Below are positions 33,463-41,232 of a stretch of DNA of 64,000 bases, one piece after another; the stretch's first letter is position 1; each line of letters begins with the position of its first letter. Position numbers and translations under genes: made by a program. Source of the DNA: VRUE01 sp963817945. GTDB taxonomy: Bacteria; Actinomycetota; Thermoleophilia; Solirubrobacterales; 70-9. A model generated the notes under the pieces. It searched no databases, was not told where the DNA came from, and was given only the letters and a program-made list of their open reading frames with translations. The stretch lies in the NCBI GenBank assembly GCA_963817945.1, contig CAWFQH010000005.1, positions 124,001 to 188,000 on the forward strand, read 5' to 3'.

Positions 33463-33504
33463 GCCTAGAAGCCAAGCGCGAACTTGGCGTCCTCGGACAT
33501 CATC
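33463..33504. repeat. att repeat 2 (junction of the two elements)
   Basis: 42 bp identical to repeat 1. Preceded by CCCGCAATCC as at repeat 3, and followed inside the right element by two TGGGGAC arm-like sites. Confidence 0.85.
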
Positions 33505-33556
33505 TCGCGGAAGGCTGAGCGCAACGGCCCTGCAAATCTGCAACTTCTGCTCGCCA

Positions 33557-33575
33557 TGGGGACAGCGGTGGGGAC
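33557..33575 (+). promoter_or_regulatory. Arm-type repeats at the left end of the right element
   Basis: Two TGGGGAC copies 12 bp apart (33557-33563, 33569-33575). The same motif occurs three times near repeat 3. Likely integrase or excisionase arm-binding sites. Confidence 0.55.
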
Positions 33576-33577
33576 GC

Positions 33578-34144
33578 TCACTGCAATTGAACTTGGATTT
33601 TGAGGCTGTCGTCTGGCTTCTGGGTGATCACCGAAACGAGATAGCGGGGATGGAGTGGCGGGTGCTGGATGACCACGCCACCGTTCTGAGTTATCTCGCT
33701 CATGCTCTGCGCATTGATCGAGGCGGGCACGTCCGGCCGCACAGCGATCTCTCGCACAGAGGTCCCCTCTACCGCCGCGGCAAACTCTCCCGCGGCGTAC
33801 TGATCGATGAGATCAACCGCCACAACAGTCTCAAATCCCTCGTCGGTCGGTACGTCACGGGAAAGCATGTGCGCATTGAGGGACGGCTGTGGGGCCACAA
33901 TGTTGAGCTGCCCGACATTCGTGCCTCCCGACTGCCCATGCGTCGTGATATTGATCGACTTGTCGTCTGCCACCGCATCGCTCCCTCTAGTAGCTCGAAC
34001 CTTCCAGGCCAGCCCAAGGAAAGCAAAACCGCCGATGCTCAGCACCCAGCCCAAAGCCCCCCACAGGCCGGTCCCTGGCATGGCAATCAGCGTAATTCCC
34101 GCGCTCTCGCAGGCTAGAAATATCCCGATGTATCCCCAAAACAT
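33578..34144 (-). CDS. Two-helix membrane protein with GQSGGTN motif
   Basis: A 188-residue protein. Two N-terminal membrane helices (about 3-20 and 27-45) are followed by a soluble part that begins with INITTHGQSGGTNVGQLNIV, a Gly/Asn/Gln-rich motif often seen between a membrane anchor and an unknown domain in phage and island proteins. The C-terminal about 120 residues have no family I recognise. It is next to the att site and probably expressed alone; a nested hairpin lies just upstream. Confidence 0.6.
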   Translation of the reverse strand: MFWGYIGIFLACESAGITLIAMPGTGLWGALGWVLSIGGFAFLGLAWKVRATRGSDAVADDKSINITTHGQSGGTNVGQLNIVAPQPSLNAHMLSRDVPTDEGFETVVAVDLIDQYAAGEFAAAVEGTSVREIAVRPDVPASINAQSMSEITQNGGVVIQHPPLHPRYLVSVITQKPDDSLKIQVQLQ

Positions 34145-34173
34145 CGGGCGAGCGTAACCCCCTCAGGTCAAGG

Positions 34174-34268
34174 CAGCGGTTTCTCGGAGGCCGAGGCAGG
34201 ACGGGGGTGCCCTGACCTTGCGGCACCCCCTCCTCCCTGCGAGAGCCCCGGCCTCCGAGAAACCGCTG
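34174..34268. repeat. Nested inverted repeat, 20-bp perfect outer arms
   Basis: Outer arms 34174-34193 and 34249-34268 are perfectly complementary over 20 bp. Inside is a second hairpin GGGGGTGCC/GGCACCCCC (34203-34211/34222-34230). It lies between two minus-strand genes. It could be a terminator or a nick-site/oriT-like structure for the MobF relaxase. Confidence 0.55.
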
Positions 34269-34589
34269 TCATCGTGCCATCCATCCATTCCATCCGCTCA
34301 GCCGCATGACGTGAAGCGCGGGACGACTTGGCAGGACGAGGTGGCCGTTGCTGTGCAGCAAGCCGGCCTCGACCAGATCGCGAACGGCGCGGGCGAGTGC
34401 CATCCCGCCAACCAGATCGGCCGGGTTCTCGAACAGCTCGCAAGCCAGCGCCGGGAAGGTCAGCAGCACCGGGTATTCGCGCAGGATCATTGCGAGGACG
34501 ACCCGCTGCATTTCGCGATCCGTGGTGAAGGTCAACGATGGAGCGCGGCGTTGCCGGCGACGCCATGCGCCGGCCCCGCTTCGCCACAT
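34269..34589 (-). CDS. Small winged-helix-like protein
   Basis: A 106-residue protein. The region MQRVVLAMILREYPVLLTFP, GMALARAVRDLVEAGLLHSN and GHLVLPSRPA resembles a compact winged helix. Its ATG overlaps the upstream gene's TGA by one base (TGATG), so it is translationally coupled. Together with 34589-34942 it forms a two-gene unit of the right element. Perhaps a regulator of the element; no direct proof. Confidence 0.6.
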   Translation of the reverse strand: MWRSGAGAWRRRQRRAPSLTFTTDREMQRVVLAMILREYPVLLTFPALACELFENPADLVGGMALARAVRDLVEAGLLHSNGHLVLPSRPALHVMRLSGWNGWMAR

Positions 34590-34942
34590 CAAGCCCGTGC
34601 CTCCCGGAGGTGATCCAGCAAGCTCTTGAGAGCGTCGTGGCTGGCGGCCACCTCTGCGTAGTTGCCCTCCCGGTCATGCGTTTCGGCGGCGGCTTCGATG
34701 CAGGTTCGCGCCGTCTCGTCAGGGAGGACGATGTGTCCCGTCGCTAGGCCGACCAGCATCCGCTCGTATGCTTGGGCCTCTTGGCGCACTGCCTCGGGAC
34801 TCTCCAGTCGGTCGGGGTCCTCCAGGTCTTGCCGAATCCCCAATAGCCAACTCCGAAGCCGGTCACGCAGGATCGAAATGTGATCGAGGGGAAGGTCGAG
34901 AGACACCAACCGCTCGCCGCCCGTAGGGTTCTCTTCAGCCAT
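34589..34942 (-). CDS. Hypothetical protein coupled to a winged-helix partner
   Basis: A 117-residue acidic, mostly helical protein with no family I recognise. Visible: LDLPLDHISILRDRLRSWLL, a Gln/Glu-rich middle helix, and DREGNYAEVAASHDALKSLL. No membrane segment. ATG at 34942. A perfect 12-bp dyad sits about 85 bp upstream and may be its operator. The downstream winged-helix gene starts within its stop codon, suggesting the two act together. Confidence 0.55.
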   Translation of the reverse strand: MAEENPTGGERLVSLDLPLDHISILRDRLRSWLLGIRQDLEDPDRLESPEAVRQEAQAYERMLVGLATGHIVLPDETARTCIEAAAETHDREGNYAEVAASHDALKSLLDHLREARA

Positions 34943-35027
34943 GAGGAGCCACGTCTCCTTGTGGTCAGGCGGCCCGTCGTGTTACCCCACGGCGGGTCGC
35001 CGCTTATGTCTTGGCAGTCAGCCTAGC

Positions 35028-35057
35028 ATGTTTGTGGGGTACATACCCCACAAACAT
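35028..35057. promoter_or_regulatory. Perfect 12-bp dyad
   Basis: ATGTTTGTGGGG/CCCCACAAACAT around a 6-nt centre TACATA. It touches the stop of the small HTH gene and precedes the next minus-strand gene. Symmetry and lower GC suggest an operator, possibly for that HTH protein. Confidence 0.5.
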
Positions 35058-35278
35058 CAATCACCGCGGATGATTTCCGCGACGTGGCTGAAGTTGAGAC
35101 CAGCCTCATCGGCGATTTCGCGGACGGTTAGACCGTCCTTCTGCGCCTGCGCGAATCGCTCGCGGCGGGCGGCGCGTGCCTTCGCGCGTTCGCGTTGAAC
35201 ACGTTCTTGGGCGCGTTCAAACTCAGCCTGAGCGTGGCGCACGTCGGTTCGCGCCTTCTGCTTCGGGTCGCTCGGCAT
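35057..35278 (-). CDS. Small helix-turn-helix protein with charged N-terminal helix
   Basis: A 73-residue protein. The first 45 residues form a long Arg/Glu/Ala-rich helix (coiled-coil-like), the rest a helix-turn-helix (AQKDGLTVREIADEAGLNFS then HVAEIIRGD). Similar in plan to the chromosomal protein at 7495-7683. Divergent from the gene at 35320. Likely a local repressor of the element. Confidence 0.7.
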   Translation of the reverse strand: MPSDPKQKARTDVRHAQAEFERAQERVQRERAKARAARRERFAQAQKDGLTVREIADEAGLNFSHVAEIIRGD

Positions 35279-35319
35279 CTACGCAGACTATTCGCCGAGC
35301 CCAGGGGTACGTTTCGTCG

Positions 35320-35613
35320 ATGACCGATCCGTTCATCCGCCCGCTCTCTGACGACGCGCGCATTCTGATCGAGTTCGAGGGCCGCCCACTGGAGCGCTAC
35401 GCGATCATGCTCCAGCTACGGATCGAGGATTACTGGCAGACGATTCGCCTCTTCGACAATGCCCACGGAGACCACGATATGCACCGCTACACTGGAAGCG
35501 AGAAGCAGCCTGCGGAGCGGTTTGCCGAGGGGGCTGTCAACGAGATCGCACCTCAAGCAATCGATTTTCTGATCGACCACTGGAAAGCAATCGCGGACTC
35601 ATGGAGAGGCTAG
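35320..35613 (+). CDS. Small hypothetical cytosolic protein
   Basis: A 97-residue protein from ATG at 35320; the frame extends further back but over the divergent HTH gene. Core: DDARILIEFEGRPLERYAIM, RIEDYWQTIRLFDNAHGDHD and MHRYTGSEKQPAERF. The pattern of an R-x-D-x-AHG-x-x-D strand pair recalls small domain-of-unknown-function proteins on mobile elements (possibly DUF7718-like; low certainty). Overlaps the next gene by 13 nt, so the two form a unit. Confidence 0.55.
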   Translation: MTDPFIRPLSDDARILIEFEGRPLERYAIMLQLRIEDYWQTIRLFDNAHGDHDMHRYTGSEKQPAERFAEGAVNEIAPQAIDFLIDHWKAIADSWRG

Positions 35614-35951
35614 AGCGCAGCAAGTTCACCCGAGCTGGCGAAATCGCCAACGAGCGATTGGTCGAGGCTGTGCTCGAACCTGATCGCTATCCCGAGGGAA
35701 CCACCTTCATCGCTGCCGATCAAGAGAGCTTCGGCGCGATACTCGCCGAGGCCGTGGCAGAGCATCGGCCGGTCGCAATCGTCTACTCCGATGGCCGCGA
35801 GATCGTTGCCGCGCCCCGAGGTGGCGCACTCGCCTTCTTCGAGCATCTGCTGACCCGCCGACGCGAGCCCATGCACGGCACTCCGGCCGTGCCGCTGCCC
35901 GCCGACTATCAGGTCGAGATCAGGGACCCCGAGGCGCTTGCCGCCGCCTGA
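35601..35951 (+). CDS. Hypothetical protein, partner of the upstream small gene
   Basis: A 116-residue acidic protein with no recognised family. It starts inside the last codons of the preceding gene (13-nt overlap). Middle strands TTFIAADQESFGAILAEAVA and VAIVYSDGREIVAAPRGGAL suggest an alpha/beta domain. The two-gene pair resembles a toxin-antitoxin or immunity layout in size and overlap, but nothing in the sequence proves this. Confidence 0.5.
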   Translation: MERLERSKFTRAGEIANERLVEAVLEPDRYPEGTTFIAADQESFGAILAEAVAEHRPVAIVYSDGREIVAAPRGGALAFFEHLLTRRREPMHGTPAVPLPADYQVEIRDPEALAAA

Positions 35952-35969
35952 TCGCTGCGCTTCCTCGCC

Positions 35970-36082
35970 CGACCTACCCGCAGAACTAGCATCGCGAGGG
36001 CGGCAGTCAAGGGCGCTTTTGCGCCCGACCCCCGCAGGGGGTTGACGGCCGCCCGAGCGGTGCTTCAATCGCCGGTAGGTCG
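35970..36082. repeat. Relaxase-3' structural unit, right copy
   Basis: Bounded by CGACCTACC (35970-35978) and GGTAGGTCG (36074-36082), with hairpins GGGCGC/GCGCCC and CCCCC/GGGGG inside. It ends 6 nt before the relaxase stop, in a convergent gap, so a bidirectional terminator is the simplest reading. Confidence 0.6.
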
Positions 36083-36088
36083 GGGGCC

Positions 36089-39000
36089 TTACCGGCCGAT
36101 GCTGAGTCCCCTATCGATGCTGCGCCCTCTCGACGCGAACTGCCCGATGCCCAGGATGCGCTGTGCTTCCCGCAACCGAAGCTGGGTTAGCTGCTGGCGC
36201 TGGCGCTCGGCGCTCCTCTGCACCTCGCGGCCGAGCGCTTTCTTCGGGTCGCTGATTCCATTCCGAAGGCGAAAGCCCTCAATGTCGCCGACCGCGCGAT
36301 CCCATGCCTTCCCTTTCGCTGGATCGCTTGGCCTCTCCCCCAGCTCGTTCTTGATGTAGGCAGGTGGCGAGACGCGGGCGGCCGTGGCCGCTAGCCGCTC
36401 TCGCTCAGAGAGGACCTGATCGGCAACGGCGAACTCTCGCCGGGCGGCGTCACCAGGGGGCGGGATTTGGGCAAGCTCGGCCTGAAGGGGCTGAAGGTGG
36501 GCGTCGGCGCGCGCCTCCATCTCCTCGGCTCCTGCCAACTCCTGACGGCGAAGCTGCCGCAGGCGGAAGGGCATCGCCTCCGCCGCCTCTCGGCGCACCT
36601 GAGCGCGATCAAAGTGCTCGTGGACCCGTTCGATCTGATCCTTGAGCGCGGCATGGCGCTCCTCGCCGCCCCGCTCTCGATCTGCTGCCCTCTCAAGCTC
36701 CGTGTGCCTGGCGACCAGCTCCTCGGTCGGCAGGCCGGCGAACTGCGAGCGCAGCGCCGCGTCGTGGGCAGCGAGCTGCGCGCGGTCGCGCTCGGCGGCT
36801 TCGGCGATATGCGGGATGCCCTCCCGCAGGTGTGGAGATTCCGGTGCGATCTCCTCGCGGTGGGTCTGAATCTCGGGCGTGGCGTAGATGAACGTCTCCT
36901 CGCGGCTGCGCGAGGCGGCGACGTAAAGCTCCTGCTTGTCCATCGAGGGGTCGGCGGCGACGAAGGCTCGATCAACGGTCGTGCCCTGCGCTGAGTAGGT
37001 CGTCACCGCGTAGGCGTGTTCGAGCGCGGGAGCGTCGGAATGCGGGTTGGTCTGGGCGAGGTAGTCGGCTCCGACTTTGACCGCCTTGGCCTGGTCGATG
37101 CCTTCGAGGACGACACGGCGCTCGGCGGCGTCGACCTCGGCGATGCGCCAGCGCTCGCGGTTGAAGACCTCGGCCTCTCGGTCGTTGACGCGGGTGATGA
37201 CGAGATCGCCGGCGGCGAAGCGGGCCTCCCCCACCTCGATCTCTTGCGTTCCGAGCGCATCGGACTGGCGTCGGACCTCCCGCGCGATCTCATTGAGCCG
37301 CCTGACCTCGGCGTTCTGTTTGGCGATCATCACGGCGTCCTCGCCTCGCTCGAAGGACTCGTGCCAGTCACGGACCATCGCCACGCGGCGCTCCTCGGCG
37401 TTCGGGGCGACCGTGACGCGCTCCTGTGAGCGGTAGAGGCTCAGCGCGTCGCGGCCCTCGCCATCCCTGATCCGCTTCGCCGCATCGCGGTCGAGCTCGT
37501 GACGGTGGCGGATCACCTCGTCAAGGTGGATCGGGTCGGTGCGTTCGGCGAGCGCCCGGAACAGCCCGCCCGCCTCGATCTCGCCAAGCTGCTCGGGATC
37601 GCCGACGAGGACGAGCTTTGCTCCGGCCGCCTCGGCGTGGGAGACGAGCCGCGCCAGGGTGGCCGAGTCCACCATCCCGGCCTCGTCGATCAGGAGGACC
37701 GATTCGTGCGGCAAGCCCTCGCCGCTTTCGTGCTCGGCGCGGTCGAGCCGCAGGAGCAAGCTGGCGACCGTCGTAGCGGGCAGCCCGTCCGACTGCATGA
37801 CCTGCGCCGCTCGCCAGGTCGGCGCTGCCGCGCGCAGCTCGATCCCGGCCTGCGCCCAGCCCTCGGCTGCGGCGACGATGGCGAAGGTCTTGCCGCTGCC
37901 CGCCTCGCCGATCACCACGGCGACTCCCTCGGGGCTCGTCAGGAGGCGACGGATCATCTCGCGCTGGTCGTCCTTCAAGGTCGGGCGAGCGCCGATCACG
38001 CGCGCCGCGATCAGCTCCCCCGCTGGCGTCGGTCCCTGCGCTCGCATCCCCCCGGCGGCGGCCAGCGCCTCGCGCTCAAGCTCCCAGATGCGCCGGGTCG
38101 TATAGCGGGGGCCTTTGGCCGTCTCCGCGATCTGGATCACGGAACCGGAGGCGAGGAAGGCGTCGGCCAGCCGCTCGACCTCTGCGCCGGGTGCGCCCTG
38201 AGGCAGCGAGTCGGCGACGGCCTGGATTGCCTCGCGGCGGTCGAAGTGGGATGCCGATGCCGTGACGGCACAGCCAAGCTGAACCTCCGAAACAGTCGGG
38301 GCCTCGGCGCTGCCGATCTTCAGCGCCGCCTCTCCGTCGAAGGTGCGCGCGATCGTCTCGCGGTCCAAGCCGATCTCCTCTGCCTTCGATCGCCACCGCG
38401 CCAGCAGCTCGCCGTGCCCGACGTCGCGCTCCTTCGGCTGTCGCGTCGTCAGCGCCGCAACCTGCATCGAGCGGGCCGAGGCGTCTGCGCCCGTCGCCTC
38501 GAGTATCTGTTGGCGGCGGGTCGAGAAGGCCCGTAGGTGCTCGTCGGCGAAGCCTGCGATCTCGGCGATGCCTTTGCGGGTCGGCTGCCACTCGACACCG
38601 AGACGGCGGGTCAGCTCGTGGCGAAGGTGCGCCTCGTAGATGTAGCTGGCGGTCTTGGCGTGGTCGTAGATCGCGGGGTGGTAGAGGCGCGTCCAGCGGC
38701 CGTCCGGTCCCTTCGTCGCGTTGGCGACGAGGACGTGGGTGTGGAGCTGCGGATCGCCCGCGCGGGAGGAGCGGTGGAGGTAGCCGGCCGCCAGGTAGCC
38801 GTTGCCGTGGACGAACTCCGAGCCGCCCGCTCCCCTGCGGGTCCAGCACGCCTCGCGCTGCATGTAGTCGAGCGCAGCTCCTACCGCTTCGCGGTGGGCG
38901 GCTTTGACCTCGACGGCGGCGGCGGGCCCGCCCAAGCCCCAGAGCAGAGAGACGGACTTGGGAGCCGAGAAGGTGAGATCGAAGCCGGGGACCGATCCGC

Positions 39001-39238
39001 TCGACGGGACGCCGCGCATCCCGACCAGCGGCTCGCCGTCGACTGGGTTGCGGCCCGTGAGCATCGCTTCGAGCTGCGCCGCCTCGACCTCGCCGGAGAG
39101 GCCCAGGTCTTTGGCGGCGTCGCCGAGCCATTCCCCGGCGACCTCGCCCTCGCCGGAGTAGTAGTCCTCAGCGCCTTCGGCGACCTTTTCAAGGTAGTAG
39201 CGCTCCTGTCCTATGCCGAGCTTGCCGATTGAGAGCAT
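36089..39238 (-). CDS. MobF family conjugative relaxase with RecD-like helicase
   Basis: A 1049-residue TrwC/TraI-type protein that nicks and unwinds transferred DNA. The relaxase domain (about 1-300) has tyrosines at 14-15 and 26-27, FDLTFSAPKSVSLLW and the HUH metal motif PQLHTHVL at 166-168. The helicase part has Walker A GEAGSGKT (about 445), Walker B LLIDEAGM and the C-terminal TTYSAQGTTVDRAFV. The last 250 residues are charged helices. Divergent from the excisionase-integrase unit. Its C-terminus is duplicated as a relic at 33190-33446. Confidence 0.92.
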   Translation of the reverse strand: MLSIGKLGIGQERYYLEKVAEGAEDYYSGEGEVAGEWLGDAAKDLGLSGEVEAAQLEAMLTGRNPVDGEPLVGMRGVPSSGSVPGFDLTFSAPKSVSLLWGLGGPAAAVEVKAAHREAVGAALDYMQREACWTRRGAGGSEFVHGNGYLAAGYLHRSSRAGDPQLHTHVLVANATKGPDGRWTRLYHPAIYDHAKTASYIYEAHLRHELTRRLGVEWQPTRKGIAEIAGFADEHLRAFSTRRQQILEATGADASARSMQVAALTTRQPKERDVGHGELLARWRSKAEEIGLDRETIARTFDGEAALKIGSAEAPTVSEVQLGCAVTASASHFDRREAIQAVADSLPQGAPGAEVERLADAFLASGSVIQIAETAKGPRYTTRRIWELEREALAAAGGMRAQGPTPAGELIAARVIGARPTLKDDQREMIRRLLTSPEGVAVVIGEAGSGKTFAIVAAAEGWAQAGIELRAAAPTWRAAQVMQSDGLPATTVASLLLRLDRAEHESGEGLPHESVLLIDEAGMVDSATLARLVSHAEAAGAKLVLVGDPEQLGEIEAGGLFRALAERTDPIHLDEVIRHRHELDRDAAKRIRDGEGRDALSLYRSQERVTVAPNAEERRVAMVRDWHESFERGEDAVMIAKQNAEVRRLNEIAREVRRQSDALGTQEIEVGEARFAAGDLVITRVNDREAEVFNRERWRIAEVDAAERRVVLEGIDQAKAVKVGADYLAQTNPHSDAPALEHAYAVTTYSAQGTTVDRAFVAADPSMDKQELYVAASRSREETFIYATPEIQTHREEIAPESPHLREGIPHIAEAAERDRAQLAAHDAALRSQFAGLPTEELVARHTELERAADRERGGEERHAALKDQIERVHEHFDRAQVRREAAEAMPFRLRQLRRQELAGAEEMEARADAHLQPLQAELAQIPPPGDAARREFAVADQVLSERERLAATAARVSPPAYIKNELGERPSDPAKGKAWDRAVGDIEGFRLRNGISDPKKALGREVQRSAERQRQQLTQLRLREAQRILGIGQFASRGRSIDRGLSIGR

Positions 39239-39342
39239 CCACGGGGTATGTCCGTGGAGAGGACCGGCGCGAATCCCCGGGGGCGCTCGCGAAAGTTTTC
39301 GGACGTATCCGATGCAAGCGGCCGATGCAAACGACTTCCTCG

Positions 39343-39362
39343 GTGGACAACAGGACTAGAAA
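39343..39362 (+). promoter_or_regulatory. Element-specific promoter-like box, right copy
   Basis: Matches GTRGACAACAKGACTAGRAA, ending on the A of the excisionase ATG. The divergent relaxase/excisionase gap also has a CCACGG/CCGTGG dyad at 39239-39257. Likely the regulated promoter of xis-int. Confidence 0.5.
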
Positions 39363-39649
39363 TGCCAAACCGCCCTTCACCCCCTCGCCTCGGCCTGACC
39401 ATCGAGGAGGCTGCCGAAGCCGTCGGCATGAGCGAGTCGTCGTTCAAGCGCCACGTCCAGCCGGAGCTTCGGATCGTCCGTCGCGGAAGCCTGCGGATCA
39501 TCCCCATCCCGGAGATCGAGAGATGGCTCGAAAGCAGCGCCACGCTAGCTGGAGCGGTTAGAGCAGCGTCTAGAATGACGCAGACAAAAAAGCGCCCCCG
39601 CGCCGTAGGAGCGGCCGGGGGCATGGCCCATAGAGAGGAAGCTCCATGA
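39362..39649 (+). CDS. Excisionase-like helix-turn-helix protein
   Basis: A 95-residue protein with a MerR/excisionase-type domain: LTIEEAAEAVGMSESSFKRH, then LRIVRRGSLRIIPIPEIERW. Its last codon overlaps the integrase start (ATGA). Proteins of this kind bend att DNA and direct excision. ATG at 39362 gives the domain at the N-terminus; the frame upstream is not credible. Confidence 0.8.
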   Translation: MPNRPSPPRLGLTIEEAAEAVGMSESSFKRHVQPELRIVRRGSLRIIPIPEIERWLESSATLAGAVRAASRMTQTKKRPRAVGAAGGMAHREEAP

Positions 39650-40788
39650 GCAGCAAGAAGCGTAGTCCGGCCCTTCAAGGGATCGAAGTCCGAACGGACG
39701 CGAAGGGTCAGAAACGATACAGGGGGACCGTCAGCGACAAGATCGCGGGCAGGCATCTGCGGGGACCGTGGACCGGATCGCTGGCCGAGGCACGGTCCTG
39801 GCGCGTGGACGCGCAAGCGCGCCTACAGGCAGGGACCCTCTCGGCCGCTACCGGGCCGACCGTCACCGAGGCAGCAGAGCAGTTCATCGCGGATATGCAG
39901 TCGGACACGCTCCGGCAGAAGGGCGGGCACCTCTACAAGCCGAGCACCGTCCAGGGATACGAGCGCGATCTGACCAAGTACGCCCTGCCAGAGCTGGGGT
40001 CGAAGCGGATTAGCCGTCTACAGCGCCCCGAGCTTCAACGCTGGGTCGATGGGCTGACGACGCCGGAGAGATCGCCGTCCACGATCAGGAACATCGTCGC
40101 CGCGCTGCGGGCCTTGATCGGCTTCGCGGAACTGCGCGGGTGGGTCCATGTGAATCCCTGCAACGGACTTCGACTTCCGGCAGGGCAGAAGGCGCGGGAC
40201 CGAATTGCCTCCCCTCCCGAAGCGGAAAAGCTGATCGCAGCGATGCGTCCCAAGGACCGGGCGACGCTTGGCCTCGCCGTCTACGCCGGTCTACGACTCG
40301 GCGAGCTGCTTGCGCTCGACGTTGCCGCCGTCGATCCTGATGGCGGCTGGATTCACGTTCACCGGAGCTGGGATCGCGGGACCAAGCAGTTCATCCCAAC
40401 GAAGTCCCGCAAGCCGCGCAGCGTGCCGATCATCGACAAGCTCGCCGTCCTCCTAACCGACCATTTCGTCCTGCTCGATCACCCGAGCAACGGATTGCTC
40501 TTTCCAAGTTCAAACAACCCCGAGTGGCCGACCGACCCCGGCATCCTGCGCCGCCGCATACACGCGCGCTGGAAGAAGGCGGGCCTGAAACCGCTCGGCT
40601 TCCACGAGGGCCGTCACACCTACGCCAGCATCGGGATCGCCGCCGGGCTGAACCCCAAGACCCTGAGCACCTACCTCGGCCACGCGACGATCACGATCAC
40701 CCTCGACCGCTACGGCCACCTGATGCCGGGCAGCGAGGTTGAAGCGCGGGCAATGTTGGATCGCTACCTCGATAGCTCAGTCTCCTAG
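39646..40788 (+). CDS. int: Tyrosine recombinase integrase
   Basis: A 380-residue phage/ICE-type integrase. An arm-binding N-terminus (KGQKRYRGTVSDKIAGRHLR) and SAM-like core-binding domain (about 70-165) precede the catalytic domain with Arg in YAGLRLGELLALD (about 216), HEGRHTYASIG (about 319-323), the later His in YLGHATITITLDRY and the nucleophile Tyr at about 354. It should recombine the 42-bp repeats at 33463 and 42456, and possibly that at 29517. Translationally coupled to the excisionase-like gene. Confidence 0.93.
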   Translation: MSSKKRSPALQGIEVRTDAKGQKRYRGTVSDKIAGRHLRGPWTGSLAEARSWRVDAQARLQAGTLSAATGPTVTEAAEQFIADMQSDTLRQKGGHLYKPSTVQGYERDLTKYALPELGSKRISRLQRPELQRWVDGLTTPERSPSTIRNIVAALRALIGFAELRGWVHVNPCNGLRLPAGQKARDRIASPPEAEKLIAAMRPKDRATLGLAVYAGLRLGELLALDVAAVDPDGGWIHVHRSWDRGTKQFIPTKSRKPRSVPIIDKLAVLLTDHFVLLDHPSNGLLFPSSNNPEWPTDPGILRRRIHARWKKAGLKPLGFHEGRHTYASIGIAAGLNPKTLSTYLGHATITITLDRYGHLMPGSEVEARAMLDRYLDSSVS

Positions 40789-40917
40789 TTCAACCCTCTG
40801 CGTATGGCCTACGCGGGCTTGAAACTGCCCTCCAAGGGAGACAGCCTGCGCGTCTAGATATCGCCGGAGCGCTGCAACGATAGGATCGGCCGTCGGGCAC
40901 CGAGGCACGACGAAAAC

Positions 40918-41193
40918 ATGGTCTACATCTATAAAGTCAAGATGACTTCCGGTGGCAGCAATCACAGCCACATCGCCGCCGTAAAATGGAAAAACCCGGA
41001 CAGCGGAAAATCCGGTGAATCAACTCAACAAACGATGGTTGAGTGGATTTCCAAGAAAAATGGGTCCGCTTACGTCTGTGGCGACCATGCCCACATAGCG
41101 AAAGTGGGCGTAGTTAAAGGCAATCCGCCATATATCCGCACCTTCGCAGACGGATCGTGGAGCGACAACCTCCTCAATCTACCTCGATATTGA
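40918..41193 (+). CDS. DUF3892 family protein
   Basis: A 91-residue protein matching DUF3892: GGSNHSHIAAVKW, STQQTMVEWISKKNGSAYVC and a C-terminal PYIRTFADGSWSDNLLNLPR. Function unknown; family members are common on mobile elements and plasmids. Base composition is clearly more A/T-rich than the chromosome. Own transcript or read-through from the integrase, 130 nt upstream. Confidence 0.85.
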   Translation: MVYIYKVKMTSGGSNHSHIAAVKWKNPDSGKSGESTQQTMVEWISKKNGSAYVCGDHAHIAKVGVVKGNPPYIRTFADGSWSDNLLNLPRY

Positions 41194-41232
41194 GACCTTC
41201 TGCGCGGTCGGTCATCCTTGACCGCGAATTCG

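Larger units (their letters stand above)
29517..33504. mobile_element. Left, decayed integrative element
   Basis: About 4.0 kb between att repeats 1 and 2. It holds winged-helix/XRE regulators, a conserved relaxase-3' structural unit and a decayed relaxase tail. There is no integrase. The right end keeps CCCGCAATCC, also found at the right end of the neighbouring element, so both derive from related elements. It could only move with an integrase supplied in trans. The 330 bases between repeat 1 and the XRE gene hold no gene I can support; a 10-bp palindrome ACATATATGT at about 29836-29845 may be part of the XRE promoter. Confidence 0.75.

Noticed and set aside
33143..34117. 324-codon plus-strand frame across att repeat 2
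   Set aside because: It runs antisense through the relaxase relic, the att repeat and the membrane gene at 33578, and has no family features.
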